The notes under the pieces: model-generated
Database searches by the model: none
What the model saw: only the letters and a program-made list of their open reading frames with translations
Told to the model about the DNA's origin: nothing
Made by a program: the position numbers and the translations under genes
DNA from: Erythrobacter cryptus DSM 12079
Lineage (GTDB): Bacteria > Pseudomonadota > Alphaproteobacteria > Sphingomonadales > Sphingomonadaceae
Direction: 5' to 3'
DNA: 64,000 nt
Assembly: GCF_000422985.1 (NCBI RefSeq)
Contig: NZ_AUHC01000001.1
Location: forward strand, 434,001-498,000
Part shown: positions 1 through 12,075 of the stretch, one piece after another
Layout: every line of letters begins with the position of its first letter
Position numbering within the stretch: position 1 is the stretch's first letter

Positions 1-27
1 ATCGATCCGGCCTTGCTGCGCCGCTAG
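1..27 (+). CDS. C-terminal tail of an upstream gene (partial)
   Basis: Reading from base 1 gives eight codons (IDPALLRR) and then a TAG at 25-27. This could be the end of a gene that lies left of the window, 78 bases before purB. Too little remains to identify it, and the frame is only inferred from the lack of a better use for this stretch. Confidence 0.3.
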   Translation: MDPALLRR

Positions 28-105
28 GCGCGCCGCGGGCGGCCTTGCCTTGCGCGCCCCCCTTGCCTACCGCTCGCGCCCGAAACCGCCATACCGGAGT
101 CGCGC

Positions 106-1416
<1,311 letters not shown>

Positions 1417-1493
1417 ACCGGGCAGCGCTGGACAAGCCGGGCAAATTGCCTAGGCTGGCACGGGGGACGCAAGCATAGGGAGGGCCGCAAGGC

Positions 1494-1877
1494 GTGAGGA
1501 TATTGCGCAGCATTGCCTGGGTTCTGGCAGCCCTGGGCTTCCTGATCTTCGCGATCTACAACTGGCAGCCGGTCGAGCTGACCTTGTGGCAGAACCTGGT
1601 GCTCGAAACCAAGGTGCCGATGCTCGCGCTCATTGCCTTTGCTGCGGGCTTCTTTCCCATGTGGGCCTATCACCGCAGCATCGCCTGGGGCCTCAACCGC
1701 CGCATCCGCACGCTGGAGAACTCATTAAAGCAGGCCGCGCTCGCCCGCGCCAACGAGGCTGCCGCGGCCAAGGCGGCCGCGGATGAAAGCCCTGTGGAAA
1801 ACGCCGGGAACAGCGGTGGGCAAGGCCCGGGGCCGCTCGCCCCGGTTCCCCCCGGCAGCGAGGGCGAGGGCGCGTGA
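1494..1877 (+). CDS. LapA-domain (DUF1049) inner-membrane protein
   Basis: This 127-residue protein has two hydrophobic helices (about residues 5-25 and 42-62), an arginine-rich cytosolic turn and an Ala/Pro/Gly-rich tail. That is the layout of the LapA/DUF1049 family, whose E. coli member helps assemble lipopolysaccharide. The GTG at 1494 is chosen because a strong AGGGAGG lies 9 bases upstream. Its stop overlaps the pyrF start by four bases, so the two are translationally coupled. It is probably the first gene of the run that ends with folC. The membrane topology is read from the sequence; a role in lipopolysaccharide assembly is inferred from the family only. Confidence 0.8.
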   Translation: MRILRSIAWVLAALGFLIFAIYNWQPVELTLWQNLVLETKVPMLALIAFAAGFFPMWAYHRSIAWGLNRRIRTLENSLKQAALARANEAAAAKAAADESPVENAGNSGGQGPGPLAPVPPGSEGEGA

Positions 1878-2548
1878 GCAATCCGGTCTATCTTGCGCTC
1901 GATGTGCCGCAGCTCGCACCGGCCAAGGCGCTGGTCGAGAAGGTCAAGGCGCATATCGGCGGGGTCAAGCTGGGCCTCGAGTTCTTCTGCGCCCATGGCG
2001 GGCACGGGGTGCACGAGATTGCCCATTGCGGGTTGCCGATCTTCCTCGATCTGAAATTTCACGACATCCCCAACACCGTGGCCCGGGCGATGCAGGCGAT
2101 CCATGTCTATGAGCCGGCGATCGTCACCGTCCATGCGAGCGGCGGCCGGGCGATGATGGAGGATGCCAAGGCAGCGGCCGCCGAAGGCTGCAAGGTGGTG
2201 GCGGTGACCATGCTCACCAGCCTCGATGCAGCCGATCTAGCCAGCACCGGAGTCTATGGCAGCGCCGAGACCCAGGTGATGCGCCTCGCCGAGCTTGCCC
2301 ATGCCGCCGGGCTCGACGGGATCGTGTGCTCGGGCCAGGAAGTGGGCATAGTGAAGAAGGCGTGGAAGGACGGTTTCTTCGTCGTTCCCGGCCTGCGCCC
2401 TGCCGGGAACGGCACGGGCGATCAGAAGCGCGTCGTGACGCCGCGCCAAGCCCGCGACAACGGGGCGAGCGTGCTCGTCATCGGCCGGCCCATATCCCGC
2501 GCAGATGACCCGGTGGCAGCGGCCCGGGCGATCGAGGCGACGCTTTAG
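1874..2548 (+). CDS. pyrF: Orotidine 5'-phosphate decarboxylase
   Basis: This 224-residue TIM-barrel enzyme makes UMP from OMP, the last step of de novo pyrimidine synthesis. The catalytic D-x-K-x-x-D array is intact in FLDLKFHDIPNT (Asp59, Lys61, Asp64), and the first-strand Asp10 and the phosphate-binding IGRPI near the C-terminus are also present. It is slightly shorter than the usual 230 residues but nothing essential is missing. It starts with a GTG that overlaps the lapA stop and is followed 9 bases later by the VOC gene. Confidence 0.96.
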   Translation: MSNPVYLALDVPQLAPAKALVEKVKAHIGGVKLGLEFFCAHGGHGVHEIAHCGLPIFLDLKFHDIPNTVARAMQAIHVYEPAIVTVHASGGRAMMEDAKAAAAEGCKVVAVTMLTSLDAADLASTGVYGSAETQVMRLAELAHAAGLDGIVCSGQEVGIVKKAWKDGFFVVPGLRPAGNGTGDQKRVVTPRQARDNGASVLVIGRPISRADDPVAAARAIEATL

Positions 2549-2557
2549 AACCAGCGC

Positions 2558-2920
2558 ATGGCGGACGAGGCCACTCCCAACCTGCCCGCGCGCGACTTCG
2601 GCGCGACAACGGCTTTCTACGCCAAGCTCGGGTTCGAGGAGGACTACCGCTCGGACGGGTGGATGATTCTGTCGCGCGGGGGCGTGAAGCTGGAGTTCTT
2701 CCCCTACCCCGATCTCGACCCCTACCAGTCCTCGTTCAGTTGCTGTCTGAGGCTTGATGATCTGGCCGCAATGATGCGGCAGGTGGAGGCGAGCGGCGTG
2801 CCCGATGCGCGCCATGGCATCCCGCGCTATCACCCCGCCGCGCCTGACCCGAGCGGGCTGACCATCGCCTATCTGATCGACCCGGACGGCACCCTGCTGC
2901 GCCTGATCCAGAACGACTGA
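2558..2920 (+). CDS. VOC-family (bleomycin-resistance-like) protein
   Basis: This 120-residue protein has the glyoxalase/bleomycin-resistance fold pattern: an N-terminal beta strand with ARDF, the segment TTAFYAKLGFEEDYR (about 17-31), and the C-terminal LIDPDGTLLRLIQ strand typical of drug-binding members. The usual metal ligands of true glyoxalases are not obvious, which favours a ligand-binding rather than enzymatic member. It lies between pyrF and a GNAT gene (gap of 2 bases) in the same run. The ligand cannot be told from sequence, so a resistance role should not be assumed. Confidence 0.8.
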   Translation: MADEATPNLPARDFGATTAFYAKLGFEEDYRSDGWMILSRGGVKLEFFPYPDLDPYQSSFSCCLRLDDLAAMMRQVEASGVPDARHGIPRYHPAAPDPSGLTIAYLIDPDGTLLRLIQND

Positions 2921-2922
2921 CC

Positions 2923-3438
2923 ATGACGCAAACCGTCGCCATATGCCCCGCCACCCCTGCCGACGCACCTTTTCTCAAGGCACTGATCGAAGCGGCCTAT
3001 CGCGGCGATTCGGCGCGTCAGGGATGGAACCACGAGGCCGATATTCTCGATGACGAGCGCATCGCTCCGGGCGAGCTCGAGACGATGCTGGCCGATCCTG
3101 CCGTCACCATCCTCACGGCCCGTGATGGCGAAGCGCTGATCGGCTGCGTGGCCGTGACCCGCAAGGATGCAGCGCTCGGCTATCTCGGGATGCTGTGCGT
3201 GCGGCCCGATCTGCAATCGGCAGGCCTCGGGCGGCGCCTGCTCGATGCGGCCGAGGCCCATGCCCGCGCGCTCGGCCTTGCGGCGATGGAAATGACCGTG
3301 ATCGACAGCCGCGCTGCGCTGATCGCCTGGTATGAGCGGTGCGGCTATGCCCGCACCGGCGAAACCCGCCCCTTCCCGGTGCTGCGCGATCCCCCGATCA
3401 CCTTCGCGGTGCTGGCAAAGCCGCTTCGAGCCGCCTAG
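2923..3438 (+). CDS. GNAT-family N-acetyltransferase
   Basis: This 171-residue protein has the GNAT core. The acetyl-CoA pyrophosphate-binding motif A is QSAGLGRRL (98-106), preceded by LCVRPDL on the beta-4 strand and followed by AWYERCGYARTGETR near the C-terminus. It is expected to move an acetyl group from acetyl-CoA to a small-molecule or protein amine, but the acceptor is unknown. The gene begins 2 bases after the VOC gene and ends 11 bases before trpF, so it belongs to the same transcript. This VOC-GNAT pair has no visible link to pyrimidine or tryptophan synthesis. Confidence 0.85.
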   Translation: MTQTVAICPATPADAPFLKALIEAAYRGDSARQGWNHEADILDDERIAPGELETMLADPAVTILTARDGEALIGCVAVTRKDAALGYLGMLCVRPDLQSAGLGRRLLDAAEAHARALGLAAMEMTVIDSRAALIAWYERCGYARTGETRPFPVLRDPPITFAVLAKPLRAA

Positions 3439-3449
3439 AGGCGCGGGGC

Positions 3450-4075
3450 ATGGCCACCCTCGTCAAGATCTGCGGGCTTTCCACCCCCGAAACCCTTGCC
3501 GCTGCGCTGCGCGCCGGGGCAAGCCATGTCGGTTTCGTCCATTTCGCCAAGAGTCCGCGCCACCTTGAACTGGCCGAGGCCGCACGTCTGCGCGCGCTGG
3601 TGCCGCCGCAGGTCAAGGCGGTGCTGCTGCTGGTCAATCCTTCGGCCGCTCTGCTTGCCGAGGCGGTGCAAAGGGTGCGCCCGGACATCATCCAGTTCCA
3701 CGGCGCCGAGCCACCCGATTTGATCGCCCGCTTCCGCGCCGAGACCGGCATCGCCGCCTGGCGCGCGCTCGGCGTGCGCAGCGCCGAGAGCCTCGCCGAG
3801 GCCGATCGCTTTGCCGGCGCGGCCGATCGTCTGCTGTTCGATGCTCCGGCCAGCGCGCTTCCGGGCGGCAATGGCACCCGTTTCGATTGGAGCCTGCTTG
3901 CCGCCTATCGCGGGCCCACCCCCTGGGGCCTTGCCGGCGGGCTCAACCCTGCCAATGTGGCCGAGGCCATCCGGCTCACCGGGGCACCGCTGGTTGACAC
4001 CTCCTCGGGGGTGGAGAGCGCGCCGGGCATCAAGGACGTGGACAAGATCGCCGCCTTCTGCAAAGCCGCGCGGTC

Positions 4076-4079
<4 letters not shown>
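3450..4079 (+). CDS. trpF: Phosphoribosylanthranilate isomerase
   Basis: This 209-residue TIM barrel carries out the Amadori rearrangement of N-(5-phosphoribosyl)anthranilate in tryptophan synthesis. The catalytic pair is visible: Cys8 in VKICGL as general base and Asp131 in LLFDAP as general acid. [10 protein letters not shown] and DTSSGVES near the C-terminus form the phosphate site. An upstream in-frame ATG at 3339 would lie inside the GNAT gene and add 37 unrelated residues, so the ATG at 3450, next to the first family residues, is the better start. Its TGA overlaps the trpB ATG (ATGA). Confidence 0.96.
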
Positions 4080-5286
<1,207 letters not shown>

Positions 5287-5290
<4 letters not shown>

Positions 5291-6081
5291 GCCGCCTTGC
5301 CACTGCCTTTGGCAAGGCCCACCCCGCGCTCGTCTGCTTCATCACCGCAGGCGATGGCGACACCGCGGCCAATCTCGATGCGCTGGTGGAAGGCGGGGCG
5401 GATGTGATCGAGCTGGGCATGCCGTTTACCGATCCCATGGCCGATGGCCCGGCGATCCAGAGCGCCAATCTGCGCTCCTTGAGCGCGGGGACGACGACGG
5501 CCGATGTGCTGCGCTACGCCGCCGAGTTCCGCGCCCGGCACCCGCACGTGCCGCTGGTGCTGATGGGCTATGCCAATCCGATGGTGCGCCGCGGCCCTGA
5601 ATGGTTCGCTTCAGCCGCCGCGCAAGCGGGTGTTGATGGCGTGATCTGCGTCGACATTCCGCCCGAGGAGGACGACGCGCTCGGCCCGGCGCTGCGCGCG
5701 CGTGGCATCGCCCCGATCCGCCTGGCCACCCCGACGACTGACGCCGCGCGCCTGCCGCAGGTGCTCGAAGGCTCGCAAGGCTTCCTCTACTATGTCTCGG
5801 TCGCAGGGATCACCGGCAAGCAGCAGGCAGCCATCGAGAGCATCGCCGCCAATGTCGCGCGCATCAAGCAGTCCACCAGCCTGCCCGTGGCAGTGGGCTT
5901 CGGCGTGCGCACACCCGAACAGGCCGGGGCGATCGCCAGGGTCGCAGATGGCGTCGTGGTCGGCTCGGCGCTGGTGGAGCTGTGCGGCGCGCATGGCGCC
6001 GAGGCGCCGGCCCGCCTAAGGGAACTCACCGCAGCCCTCGCCCATGCGGTCCACACCGCCCGTCAGGAGCAACTGGCATGA
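5287..6081 (+). CDS. trpA: Tryptophan synthase alpha chain
   Basis: This 264-residue TIM barrel splits indole-3-glycerol phosphate and channels indole to Trp[16 protein letters not shown] holds the catalytic Glu42 and Asp53, and [10 protein letters not shown] and VVVGSALV form the phosphate site. The GTG at 5287 overlaps the trpB stop (GTGA). A much longer upstream reading from 5047 would encode an arginine-rich peptide inside trpB and is rejected. The stop overlaps the accD start by four bases. Confidence 0.96.
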
Positions 6082-6929
6082 ACTGGTTCACCCGCGTCCG
6101 CAATTCGCTCGGCTTTTCCTCGCAGAAGAAGACCACCGAGAAGGACCTGTGGATCAAGTGCCCGTCCTGCCAGGAGATGCTGTTCGTCCAGGATTACGAG
6201 AGCAACCTCTCGGTCTGCCCCAAGTGCGAACATCACGGTCGCATCAGCGCCGATGCGCGCCTCGCGCTGCTGCTCGATCCGGGCTTCGAGCTGCTGCCGA
6301 TCCCTGAGGTCGCCGAAGACCCGCTCCAGTTCAAGGATACCAAGAAATACACCGACCGGCTCAAGGCCGCGCGTGCGGCAAGCCCCCACAAGGATGCCTT
6401 CGTCGTCGGCTCGGGCTTCATCGAGACCCGCCCGGCGGTGGTGGGGGTGCAGGATTTCGGCTTCATGGGCGGCTCGATGGGCATGGCCGTGGGCCAGGCC
6501 TTCTGCGAGGGCGCGCAAAAGGCGCTCGATCGAGGTTGCGCCTATGTGGTGGTGACCGCCGCCGGGGGGGCGCGGATGCAGGAGGGCATCCTCAGCCTGA
6601 TGCAGATGCCGCGCACCACGGTGATGACCCGCAGGCTCAAGGCCGCAGGGCTTCCCTATATCGTGGTGCTCACCGATCCCACCACCGGGGGCGTGACGGC
6701 AAGCTATGCCATGCTCGGCGATATCCACATTGCCGAGCCGGGCGCGCTGATCGGCTTTGCCGGACAGCGGGTGATCCAGGACACCATCCGCGAGCAACTG
6801 CCCGAGGGCTTCCAGCGCGCCGAATATCTGCACAAGCATGGGATGGTCGACATGGTGGTGCACCGGCGCGAGCTGAAGGCAACGCTCGGCCAGCTGCTCG
6901 ACTATCTGCGGCCGGTCAAGGCGGCCTAG
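6078..6929 (+). CDS. accD: Acetyl-CoA carboxylase carboxyltransferase subunit beta
   Basis: This 283-residue subunit, together with AccA, transfers CO2 from carboxybiotin to acetyl-CoA in fatty-acid synthesis. The N-terminal zinc ribbon is complete (Cys28, Cys31, Cys47, Cys50), and the carboxyltransferase core shows [11 protein letters not shown] and [16 protein letters not shown]. The ATG at 6078 overlaps the trpA stop; earlier in-frame starts lie inside trpA. A trpA-accD-folC order is familiar from other proteobacteria, so this arrangement is old rather than accidental. Confidence 0.97.
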   Translation: MNWFTRVRNSLGFSSQKKTTEKDLWIKCPSCQEMLFVQDYESNLSVCPKCEHHGRISADARLALLLDPGFELLPIPEVAEDPLQFKDTKKYTDRLKAARAASPHKDAFVVGSGFIETRPAVVGVQDFGFMGGSMGMAVGQAFCEGAQKALDRGCAYVVVTAAGGARMQEGILSLMQMPRTTVMTRRLKAAGLPYIVVLTDPTTGGVTASYAMLGDIHIAEPGALIGFAGQRVIQDTIREQLPEGFQRAEYLHKHGMVDMVVHRRELKATLGQLLDYLRPVKAA

Positions 6930-6935
6930 CTGCCG

Positions 6936-8237
6936 ATGCGCGACTTCGGGCGCTCGGACGATCCGCGCGTTCAGGCTGAGCTCGATCGTCTCGCGGCCCT
7001 GAGCCTGCCACAGGGGCGGCTCGGGCTGGAGACGATCACGGCGCTGCTTGCGCACCTCGGCAACCCGCACCGGCGCTTGCCGCCAACCTTCCATGTCGCC
7101 GGCACCAACGGCAAGGGATCGACCTGCGCCTTCCTGCGCGCGATGCTCGAGGCGCAAGGCTACAAGGTTCACGTCACCACCTCCCCCCACCTGGTGCGCT
7201 ACAACGAGCGCATCCGCCTCGCGGGCGAACTAATTTCCGATGCGATGCTGGCGGACGTCCTTGCCGAAGTGCTCGATGCCGGCGTCGATCTCGGCCCCAG
7301 TTTCTTCGAGGCGACCATCGCCGCGGCCTTCCTTGCCTTTTCCCGCGTGCCTGCCGATGCCTGCGTGGTCGAGGTCGGCATGGGCGGGCGGTTTGATGCC
7401 ACCAATGTGCTCGAGCCGCAGGTGCTTGCCGCCTGCGGGATCGCCGCGCTCGGCCTTGATCACGAGCGCTTCCTGCTCGCCCCCGAAGACGGCGTGCCGA
7501 AAGCGCCGATGGCGCGCATCGCCTTTGAAAAGGCTGGGATCGCCAAGGCGGGCGTGCCGCTGGCAACGCTCCATCACACCTATCCGCCCGAAGCGCAGGA
7601 GACGATCCGCGCGGTTGCCGCCCGCACCGGGGCGGTGCTGCACGAGGGCTTCACCAACTGCTACGCGTTCGACGGCCGCGCGAGCCTTCTTCGGGAGGAC
7701 TACACCGAGGTGCCGCTCATCCCCGCGCTGGCGGGTGCCCACCAGGCGCTCAACCTGTGCCTTGCGGTCTCGATGCTGGCGATCCAGGACAGGCTCACCG
7801 TGTCCGAGGCCGCGATCGTTGCGGGGGCAAGCGCCGCGCGCTGGCCCGCCCGGATGCAGCGTCTTGGTCCCGGCCCGCTCACCGCGCTTGCCCCTGATCA
7901 GCCGGTCTGGCTCGATGGCGGGCACAACCCCAGCGCCGGCGCTGCCATCGCAGGCCATTTTGATGGGCCGCTCCACCTCGTCATCGGGATGATCGCGGGG
8001 AAAGACCCGCGCGCGATCATCGATCCGCTCGCGGGCCGTATCCGCAGCCTTTTGGTCGTTCCGGTGCCCGGGCATGATTGCCACCCGGCCGAGGCCTTCG
8101 GCCCCGAGGCGCGGGCCGCGCCGAATGTCGCCGAAGCGCTGCTGCGCCTGCCGACCGATGGCTATCCCATCCTCATCACCGGCTCGCTCTATCTTGCCGG
8201 CGAGGTGCTGCGGCTCAACGACGAATTGCCGCTCTAG
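6936..8237 (+). CDS. folC: Dihydrofolate synthase/folylpolyglutamate synthase
   Basis: This 433-residue Mur-ligase-family enzyme adds glutamate to dihydropteroate and to folates with ATP. The P-loop is GTNGKGST (56-63). VEVGMGGRFDATNVL and the C-terminal DGGHNPSAG segment are the other family marks. It begins 6 bases after accD and is the last gene of the run. Its TAG shares a CTAG with the opposing ampG stop, so there is no intergenic terminator. Confidence 0.95.
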   Translation: MRDFGRSDDPRVQAELDRLAALSLPQGRLGLETITALLAHLGNPHRRLPPTFHVAGTNGKGSTCAFLRAMLEAQGYKVHVTTSPHLVRYNERIRLAGELISDAMLADVLAEVLDAGVDLGPSFFEATIAAAFLAFSRVPADACVVEVGMGGRFDATNVLEPQVLAACGIAALGLDHERFLLAPEDGVPKAPMARIAFEKAGIAKAGVPLATLHHTYPPEAQETIRAVAARTGAVLHEGFTNCYAFDGRASLLREDYTEVPLIPALAGAHQALNLCLAVSMLAIQDRLTVSEAAIVAGASAARWPARMQRLGPGPLTALAPDQPVWLDGGHNPSAGAAIAGHFDGPLHLVIGMIAGKDPRAIIDPLAGRIRSLLVVPVPGHDCHPAEAFGPEARAAPNVAEALLRLPTDGYPILITGSLYLAGEVLRLNDELPL

Positions 8238-9961
8238 ACCAGTTCCGGCTCGGGCGGGGGTGCGTTCTCGGCCCGGCCCGATCGGGCCTGGCGCGCCCAT
8301 TCGACAAGGCACAGCACCACCGCAAACCCGCCGATCGCGGTGGTGAGCACGAAAACATCGAAATAGCCGCGCTCCTCGATCATCTGGCCCAACGCCGGGC
8401 GCCCCAACGTGCCCACCAGCATGGTGAGCGAGGAGAGCAGCGCATATTGCACCGCGCTGTAGCCCTTGGCGACGACACTCGAGAGATAGGCGACGAAGGC
8501 CGCCCCGGCGATGCCCACGGCGATGTTTTCCATGCCGATGGTGAGCATCAGCCGGGCCATGCGATCATCGGCGCCGAACAGGCCGGCAAGCCGGGTGAAG
8601 CCAATGAAGTCGCTCGCCGCCTGCATCCGCGCGCCGCCGATGGCAAGATCGGCATAAAGCAGGTTGGTCAGCGCGGCGATCACCGCGCCAAAGGTCAGCG
8701 TGGTCATTCGCCCGATCAGCGACAGCAGCGCGCCACCAAGCGCAAGGCCCACCAGCAGCGCGGCCACGCCGAAGAACTTGGAGGCGATCGCCACCTCATC
8801 CTTGGAATATTGCAATTCGCCCAGATAGAACGGGTAGGCAAAGCTGCCCCAGATCGCATCGGTGATGCGGTAGGACAGGACCAGCGCGATCACCAGCACC
8901 GCAGCCCAGCCAAGCCGCCCGATGATCTCGGCAAGCGGCAGGATGAGCGCGCGGTAGCCGTGATCGAGCGCGGTGTCGAAGCCGGTGCGGGCCGGTGCAT
9001 CAGCAGTCAGGACATGCCGCCCCTGCTTGCGCATCGATTCCAGCCAGCCCGCGATCAGGCCGGGGATCACCACGGTCGCAATCACGATCAGCGGGCCCAT
9101 CTGGCTGACGAATTCGGTCGAATCGGGCCGCGTTTCAGGGGTCGCCGTCAGCGACCGCACCATGAACACCAGCACCGTCACCAGTGCCCAGCCCCACAGC
9201 AGGCCGACCGCGCCGAGCGCCAGCGCGCGGATCCGCGGCTCGATCTGCCCGGCACGGCGCAGAGTGCTGAGATTGGCGCGCTCCCGCTCCAACACCGCAG
9301 CGCTGCGGGTCGCATCGGGCGCCATCAGGCCGAGCAGGCCCACGACCAGGAGGATCGTTCCCATGCTGGCATACACCATCGGCCAGCCCAGCCGCTCGGC
9401 CATGAACAGCGCCAGCGCCCCGCCCACCAGTGCAGCAATGCGATAGCCCATCTGGAACACGGTGGAGAGGATGTCGATCGTTGCCACCTCGTCCGCCACA
9501 TCGACGCGCCAGGCATCGATCACCACATCCTGCGTGGCGCTGGCGAAGGCCCCGATTCCGGCGAGCAGCGAGAACAGGCCGAGCGAGGCGAGCGGATCAA
9601 GCGCCGCGAGCGTCACCAGGATTGCCCCCAGCAACACCTGCGCGCTGACGATCCACTGTTTGCGCTTGCCCAGACGCCGCAATCCCGGAAGATCGACCCG
9701 GTCAAGCACCGGCGACCACAGGAACTTGAAGGCATAGGCAAGGCCGATCAGCGAGAATACGCCCATGGTCTCGACATCGACCTTGGCCTCGGTCAGCCAG
9801 GCATAGAGCGTGCCCAGCAGCAGAGCATAGGGCAGCCCGCTGGCAAAGCCGAACAGCAGGATGAAGCCAGTCTTGGGGTGGCGCAGTGCCGCCAGCAGCA
9901 TGAGCCAGCGCCCAAGGCGCGCGCGCGCGGCGGACAGGTTTTCGGGGGCGGCTTCGGCCAT
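8234..9961 (-). CDS. ampG: AmpG-family muropeptide MFS permease
   Basis: This 575-residue inner-membrane transporter is predicted to import anhydromuropeptides released during wall turnover for recycling. The N-terminal half is characteristic: [39 protein letters not shown] and a charged GKRKQW loop, then [16 protein letters not shown] see about 13-14 hydrophobic helices with an extended middle section, so it is longer than E. coli AmpG (about 490). The start at 9961 (GGGATCGACC then ATG) is preferred to an in-frame start at 10090, which would lie inside the divergent Rieske gene. No beta-lactamase regulator is beside it. Confidence 0.85.
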   Translation of the reverse strand: MAEAAPENLSAARARLGRWLMLLAALRHPKTGFILLFGFASGLPYALLLGTLYAWLTEAKVDVETMGVFSLIGLAYAFKFLWSPVLDRVDLPGLRRLGKRKQWIVSAQVLLGAILVTLAALDPLASLGLFSLLAGIGAFASATQDVVIDAWRVDVADEVATIDILSTVFQMGYRIAALVGGALALFMAERLGWPMVYASMGTILLVVGLLGLMAPDATRSAAVLERERANLSTLRRAGQIEPRIRALALGAVGLLWGWALVTVLVFMVRSLTATPETRPDSTEFVSQMGPLIVIATVVIPGLIAGWLESMRKQGRHVLTADAPARTGFDTALDHGYRALILPLAEIIGRLGWAAVLVIALVLSYRITDAIWGSFAYPFYLGELQYSKDEVAIASKFFGVAALLVGLALGGALLSLIGRMTTLTFGAVIAALTNLLYADLAIGGARMQAASDFIGFTRLAGLFGADDRMARLMLTIGMENIAVGIAGAAFVAYLSSVVAKGYSAVQYALLSSLTMLVGTLGRPALGQMIEERGYFDVFVLTTAIGGFAVVLCLVEWARQARSGRAENAPPPEPELV

Positions 9962-9991
9962 GGTCGATCCCGTGCTTGGCAAGGCAGCGAT

Positions 9992-10020
9992 TTGCCTTGG
10001 CCCGATTTCATGGCACACTA
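9992..10020 (+). promoter_or_regulatory. Candidate promoter for the Rieske gene
   Basis: TTGCCT (9992-9997), a 17-base spacer and ACACTA (10015-10020) lie in the 88-base gap between divergent ampG and the oxygenase gene. The -10 match is weak; the -35 resembles the TTGC-type boxes seen elsewhere in this window. Confidence 0.3.
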
Positions 10021-10049
10021 AGCGGCAAGGAGAGGATGAGAAAAGAGCA

Positions 10050-11210
10050 ATGAACGCCGCAACCACAGATTTGCCCAGATTGCAGCCCACCCCCGGCCAG
10101 TTGGCCTTGGCCGAAGCGATCCGCGCGGGCGCGGCGCGCCAGGCCGGGGCGGTGCAGCACGTGCCCGCGCAGCGCTATACTTGCCCCGATCACTTCGCCC
10201 GCGAAAAGGCAGCGCTATTCGATCGCCTGCCGCAGGTAATCGCTCCTTCGGCGCTGCTGCCTGAACCGGGCATGGCCCTGCCGCACGATGCCACCGGGCG
10301 CCCGCTGCTCATTACCCGCGACGGGGCGGGCAAGGCGCATGTGTTCCTCAATGTCTGCCGCCACCGCGGCACTCGGCTGGTGGAGGGCAGCGAAGTGGTC
10401 TGCGCCAAGCGGCTGGTGTGCCCCTATCACGCCTGGACCTACCGGCTCGATGGCGCGCTGCTCGCCCTGCCCCGGCCCGAGACCTTTCCGGGCCTCGACA
10501 AGGGCGATTTCGGCCTTGTCGAACTGCCCTCGTGCGAGGCGGGCGGGCTGATCTGGTTCGCGCCGGTCGAAGGCGCCGATTTCACCCATGCCGAGGCGCT
10601 GGGCGCGGACTTTGCCGCCTTCGGCCTGGAGAGCGCCCACCTGTTCCGGCGCAAGACCCACAAGGTGCGGGGCAACTGGAAGCTGATCATGGATGCCTTC
10701 CTTGAAAGCTACCATGTCACCCGGCTTCATGCCGCCACCATCGGCCCCTTCTTCAAGGACGGGATCACCGCGGGTGACCAGATCGGCCCGCACCAGCGCT
10801 CGGCGGTCGGACGGCTCGAGGAGATGGAGGGGGTTGACCTCACCGACATGGCGGCGCTGCGCCGGGTGGTCACCTTCGCCTATCAGCTGCTGCCCGCCAC
10901 GGTGATCGTGCCCAGCCCGGATTATGTCAACGTGATGGTGCTGATGCCCCAGGCGGTCGATTGCACCCTGGTTGAGGATTTCATGCTGATCCCCGAGCCG
11001 CCGGCGAGCGAGAAGGCGCTGGCACATTGGGAGAAAAGCTGGAATCTGCTCGACGGCGGGGTCTTTGCCAGCGAGGATTTCCGCGCTGCCGAACTCGGCC
11101 AGCAGGGGCTGGCGAGCGGCGCGGTGGAGCACCTTACGCTTGGCACGCTCGAAGGCGGGATCGCGCGTTTCGACGAAATCGTGCGCGAGGCGCTGCGGAC
11201 GGCCAATTGA
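10050..11210 (+). CDS. Rieske non-haem iron oxygenase, alpha-subunit type
   Basis: This 386-residue protein has the two domains of ring-hydroxylating oxygenase large subunits. The Rieske [2Fe-2S] ligands are Cys103, His105, Cys124 and His127 (NVCRHRG and CPYHAWTY). The mononuclear iron site is YHVTRLH with His222 and His227, and Asp343 in [14 protein letters not shown] is the probable third ligand. No beta subunit, ferredoxin or reductase gene lies nearby, so electrons must come from proteins encoded elsewhere. The substrate is unknown; related lone alpha subunits act on aromatics, quaternary amines or sterols. The ATG at 10050 fits the family start; the SD is poor. Confidence 0.87.
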   Translation: MNAATTDLPRLQPTPGQLALAEAIRAGAARQAGAVQHVPAQRYTCPDHFAREKAALFDRLPQVIAPSALLPEPGMALPHDATGRPLLITRDGAGKAHVFLNVCRHRGTRLVEGSEVVCAKRLVCPYHAWTYRLDGALLALPRPETFPGLDKGDFGLVELPSCEAGGLIWFAPVEGADFTHAEALGADFAAFGLESAHLFRRKTHKVRGNWKLIMDAFLESYHVTRLHAATIGPFFKDGITAGDQIGPHQRSAVGRLEEMEGVDLTDMAALRRVVTFAYQLLPATVIVPSPDYVNVMVLMPQAVDCTLVEDFMLIPEPPASEKALAHWEKSWNLLDGGVFASEDFRAAELGQQGLASGAVEHLTLGTLEGGIARFDEIVREALRTAN

Positions 11211-11280
11211 GTAAAGCAAGGCTGATTGACGGGCGCAAGAAGGTCGCCTTTGCGGGCGAAATCGGCTAGGCGCCGCGCCC

Positions 11281-12075
11281 ATGCCAAGCCAACCTCCTCG
11301 CCCCGCGTCCCAATCAAGCCCCCGCCCCGCAGGCGAGCGCATCGCCAAGCTGCTCGCCCGCGCCGGGGTGGCGAGCCGCCGCGAGGCCGAACGGATGATC
11401 GCCGAAGGCCGGGTGGCCTTGCATGGCAAGGTGCTTGAAACCCCGGCGACGATCCTTCCCGGCCTTGCGGGCGTGACGGTGGATGGCAAGCCCGTTGCCG
11501 CACCCGAGCCGACCAGGCTGTTTGCCTTTCACAAGCCTGCCGGCCTCATCACCGCCGCGCGCGATCCCGCGGGGCGGCCCACCATCTACCATGCGCTGCG
11601 CAACGCGCTGCCGCCAGGGGCCGGACGGGTGATGCCGGTCGGGCGGCTCGACTTCAACACCGAAGGGCTGCTGCTCCTCACCAATGACGGCGCGGTCAAG
11701 CGGCAGCTGGAACTTCCGGCGAGCGGCATTCCGCGCACCTATCGCGCGCGCGCGTTCGGCACGGTCAGCCAGCGCCAGCTCGACGAGCTGATCGAGGGGG
11801 TGACCATCGACGGGGTGCGCTATGGCCGGATCGATGCCAATCTCGAGCGCGCGCGCGGCCGCAACCTGTGGATCGAACTGACCATCACCGAGGGCAAGAA
11901 CCGCGAGGTCCGCCGGGTGCTCGAGCACCTCGGCCTTGCGGTGAACCGGCTGATCCGCACCGCCTATGGCCCCTTTCTCCTTGGCGATCTGCCGCGCGGG
12001 CAGGCGGTGGAACTCACCGGCAAGCCGGTTGCGCGTTTCCTTGAAGGGCTTGCCAAGGGGGAGGTGCGCGCGTGA
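11281..12075 (+). CDS. RsuA/RluB-family pseudouridine synthase
   Basis: This 264-residue enzyme isomerises a uridine in rRNA. It has an N-terminal S4 RNA-binding domain (RIAKLLARAGVASRREAERMI, about 20-66) and a catalytic domain with Asp124 in PVGRLDFNTEGLLLLTNDG. The C-terminal GKNREVRRVLEHLGLAVNRLIR stretch is typical of RluB, which modifies 23S rRNA U2605, but RsuA and RluE/F are hard to tell apart by eye. It overlaps rsmD by four bases, so two rRNA-modifying enzymes are made together. Confidence 0.9.
   Translation: MPSQPPRPASQSSPRPAGERIAKLLARAGVASRREAERMIAEGRVALHGKVLETPATILPGLAGVTVDGKPVAAPEPTRLFAFHKPAGLITAARDPAGRPTIYHALRNALPPGAGRVMPVGRLDFNTEGLLLLTNDGAVKRQLELPASGIPRTYRARAFGTVSQRQLDELIEGVTIDGVRYGRIDANLERARGRNLWIELTITEGKNREVRRVLEHLGLAVNRLIRTAYGPFLLGDLPRGQAVELTGKPVARFLEGLAKGEVRA

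Noticed and set aside
5982-6077. Longer accD starting at 5982
   Set aside because: The extension is inside trpA and unlike AccD, which normally begins MNWF-like followed by the zinc ribbon.
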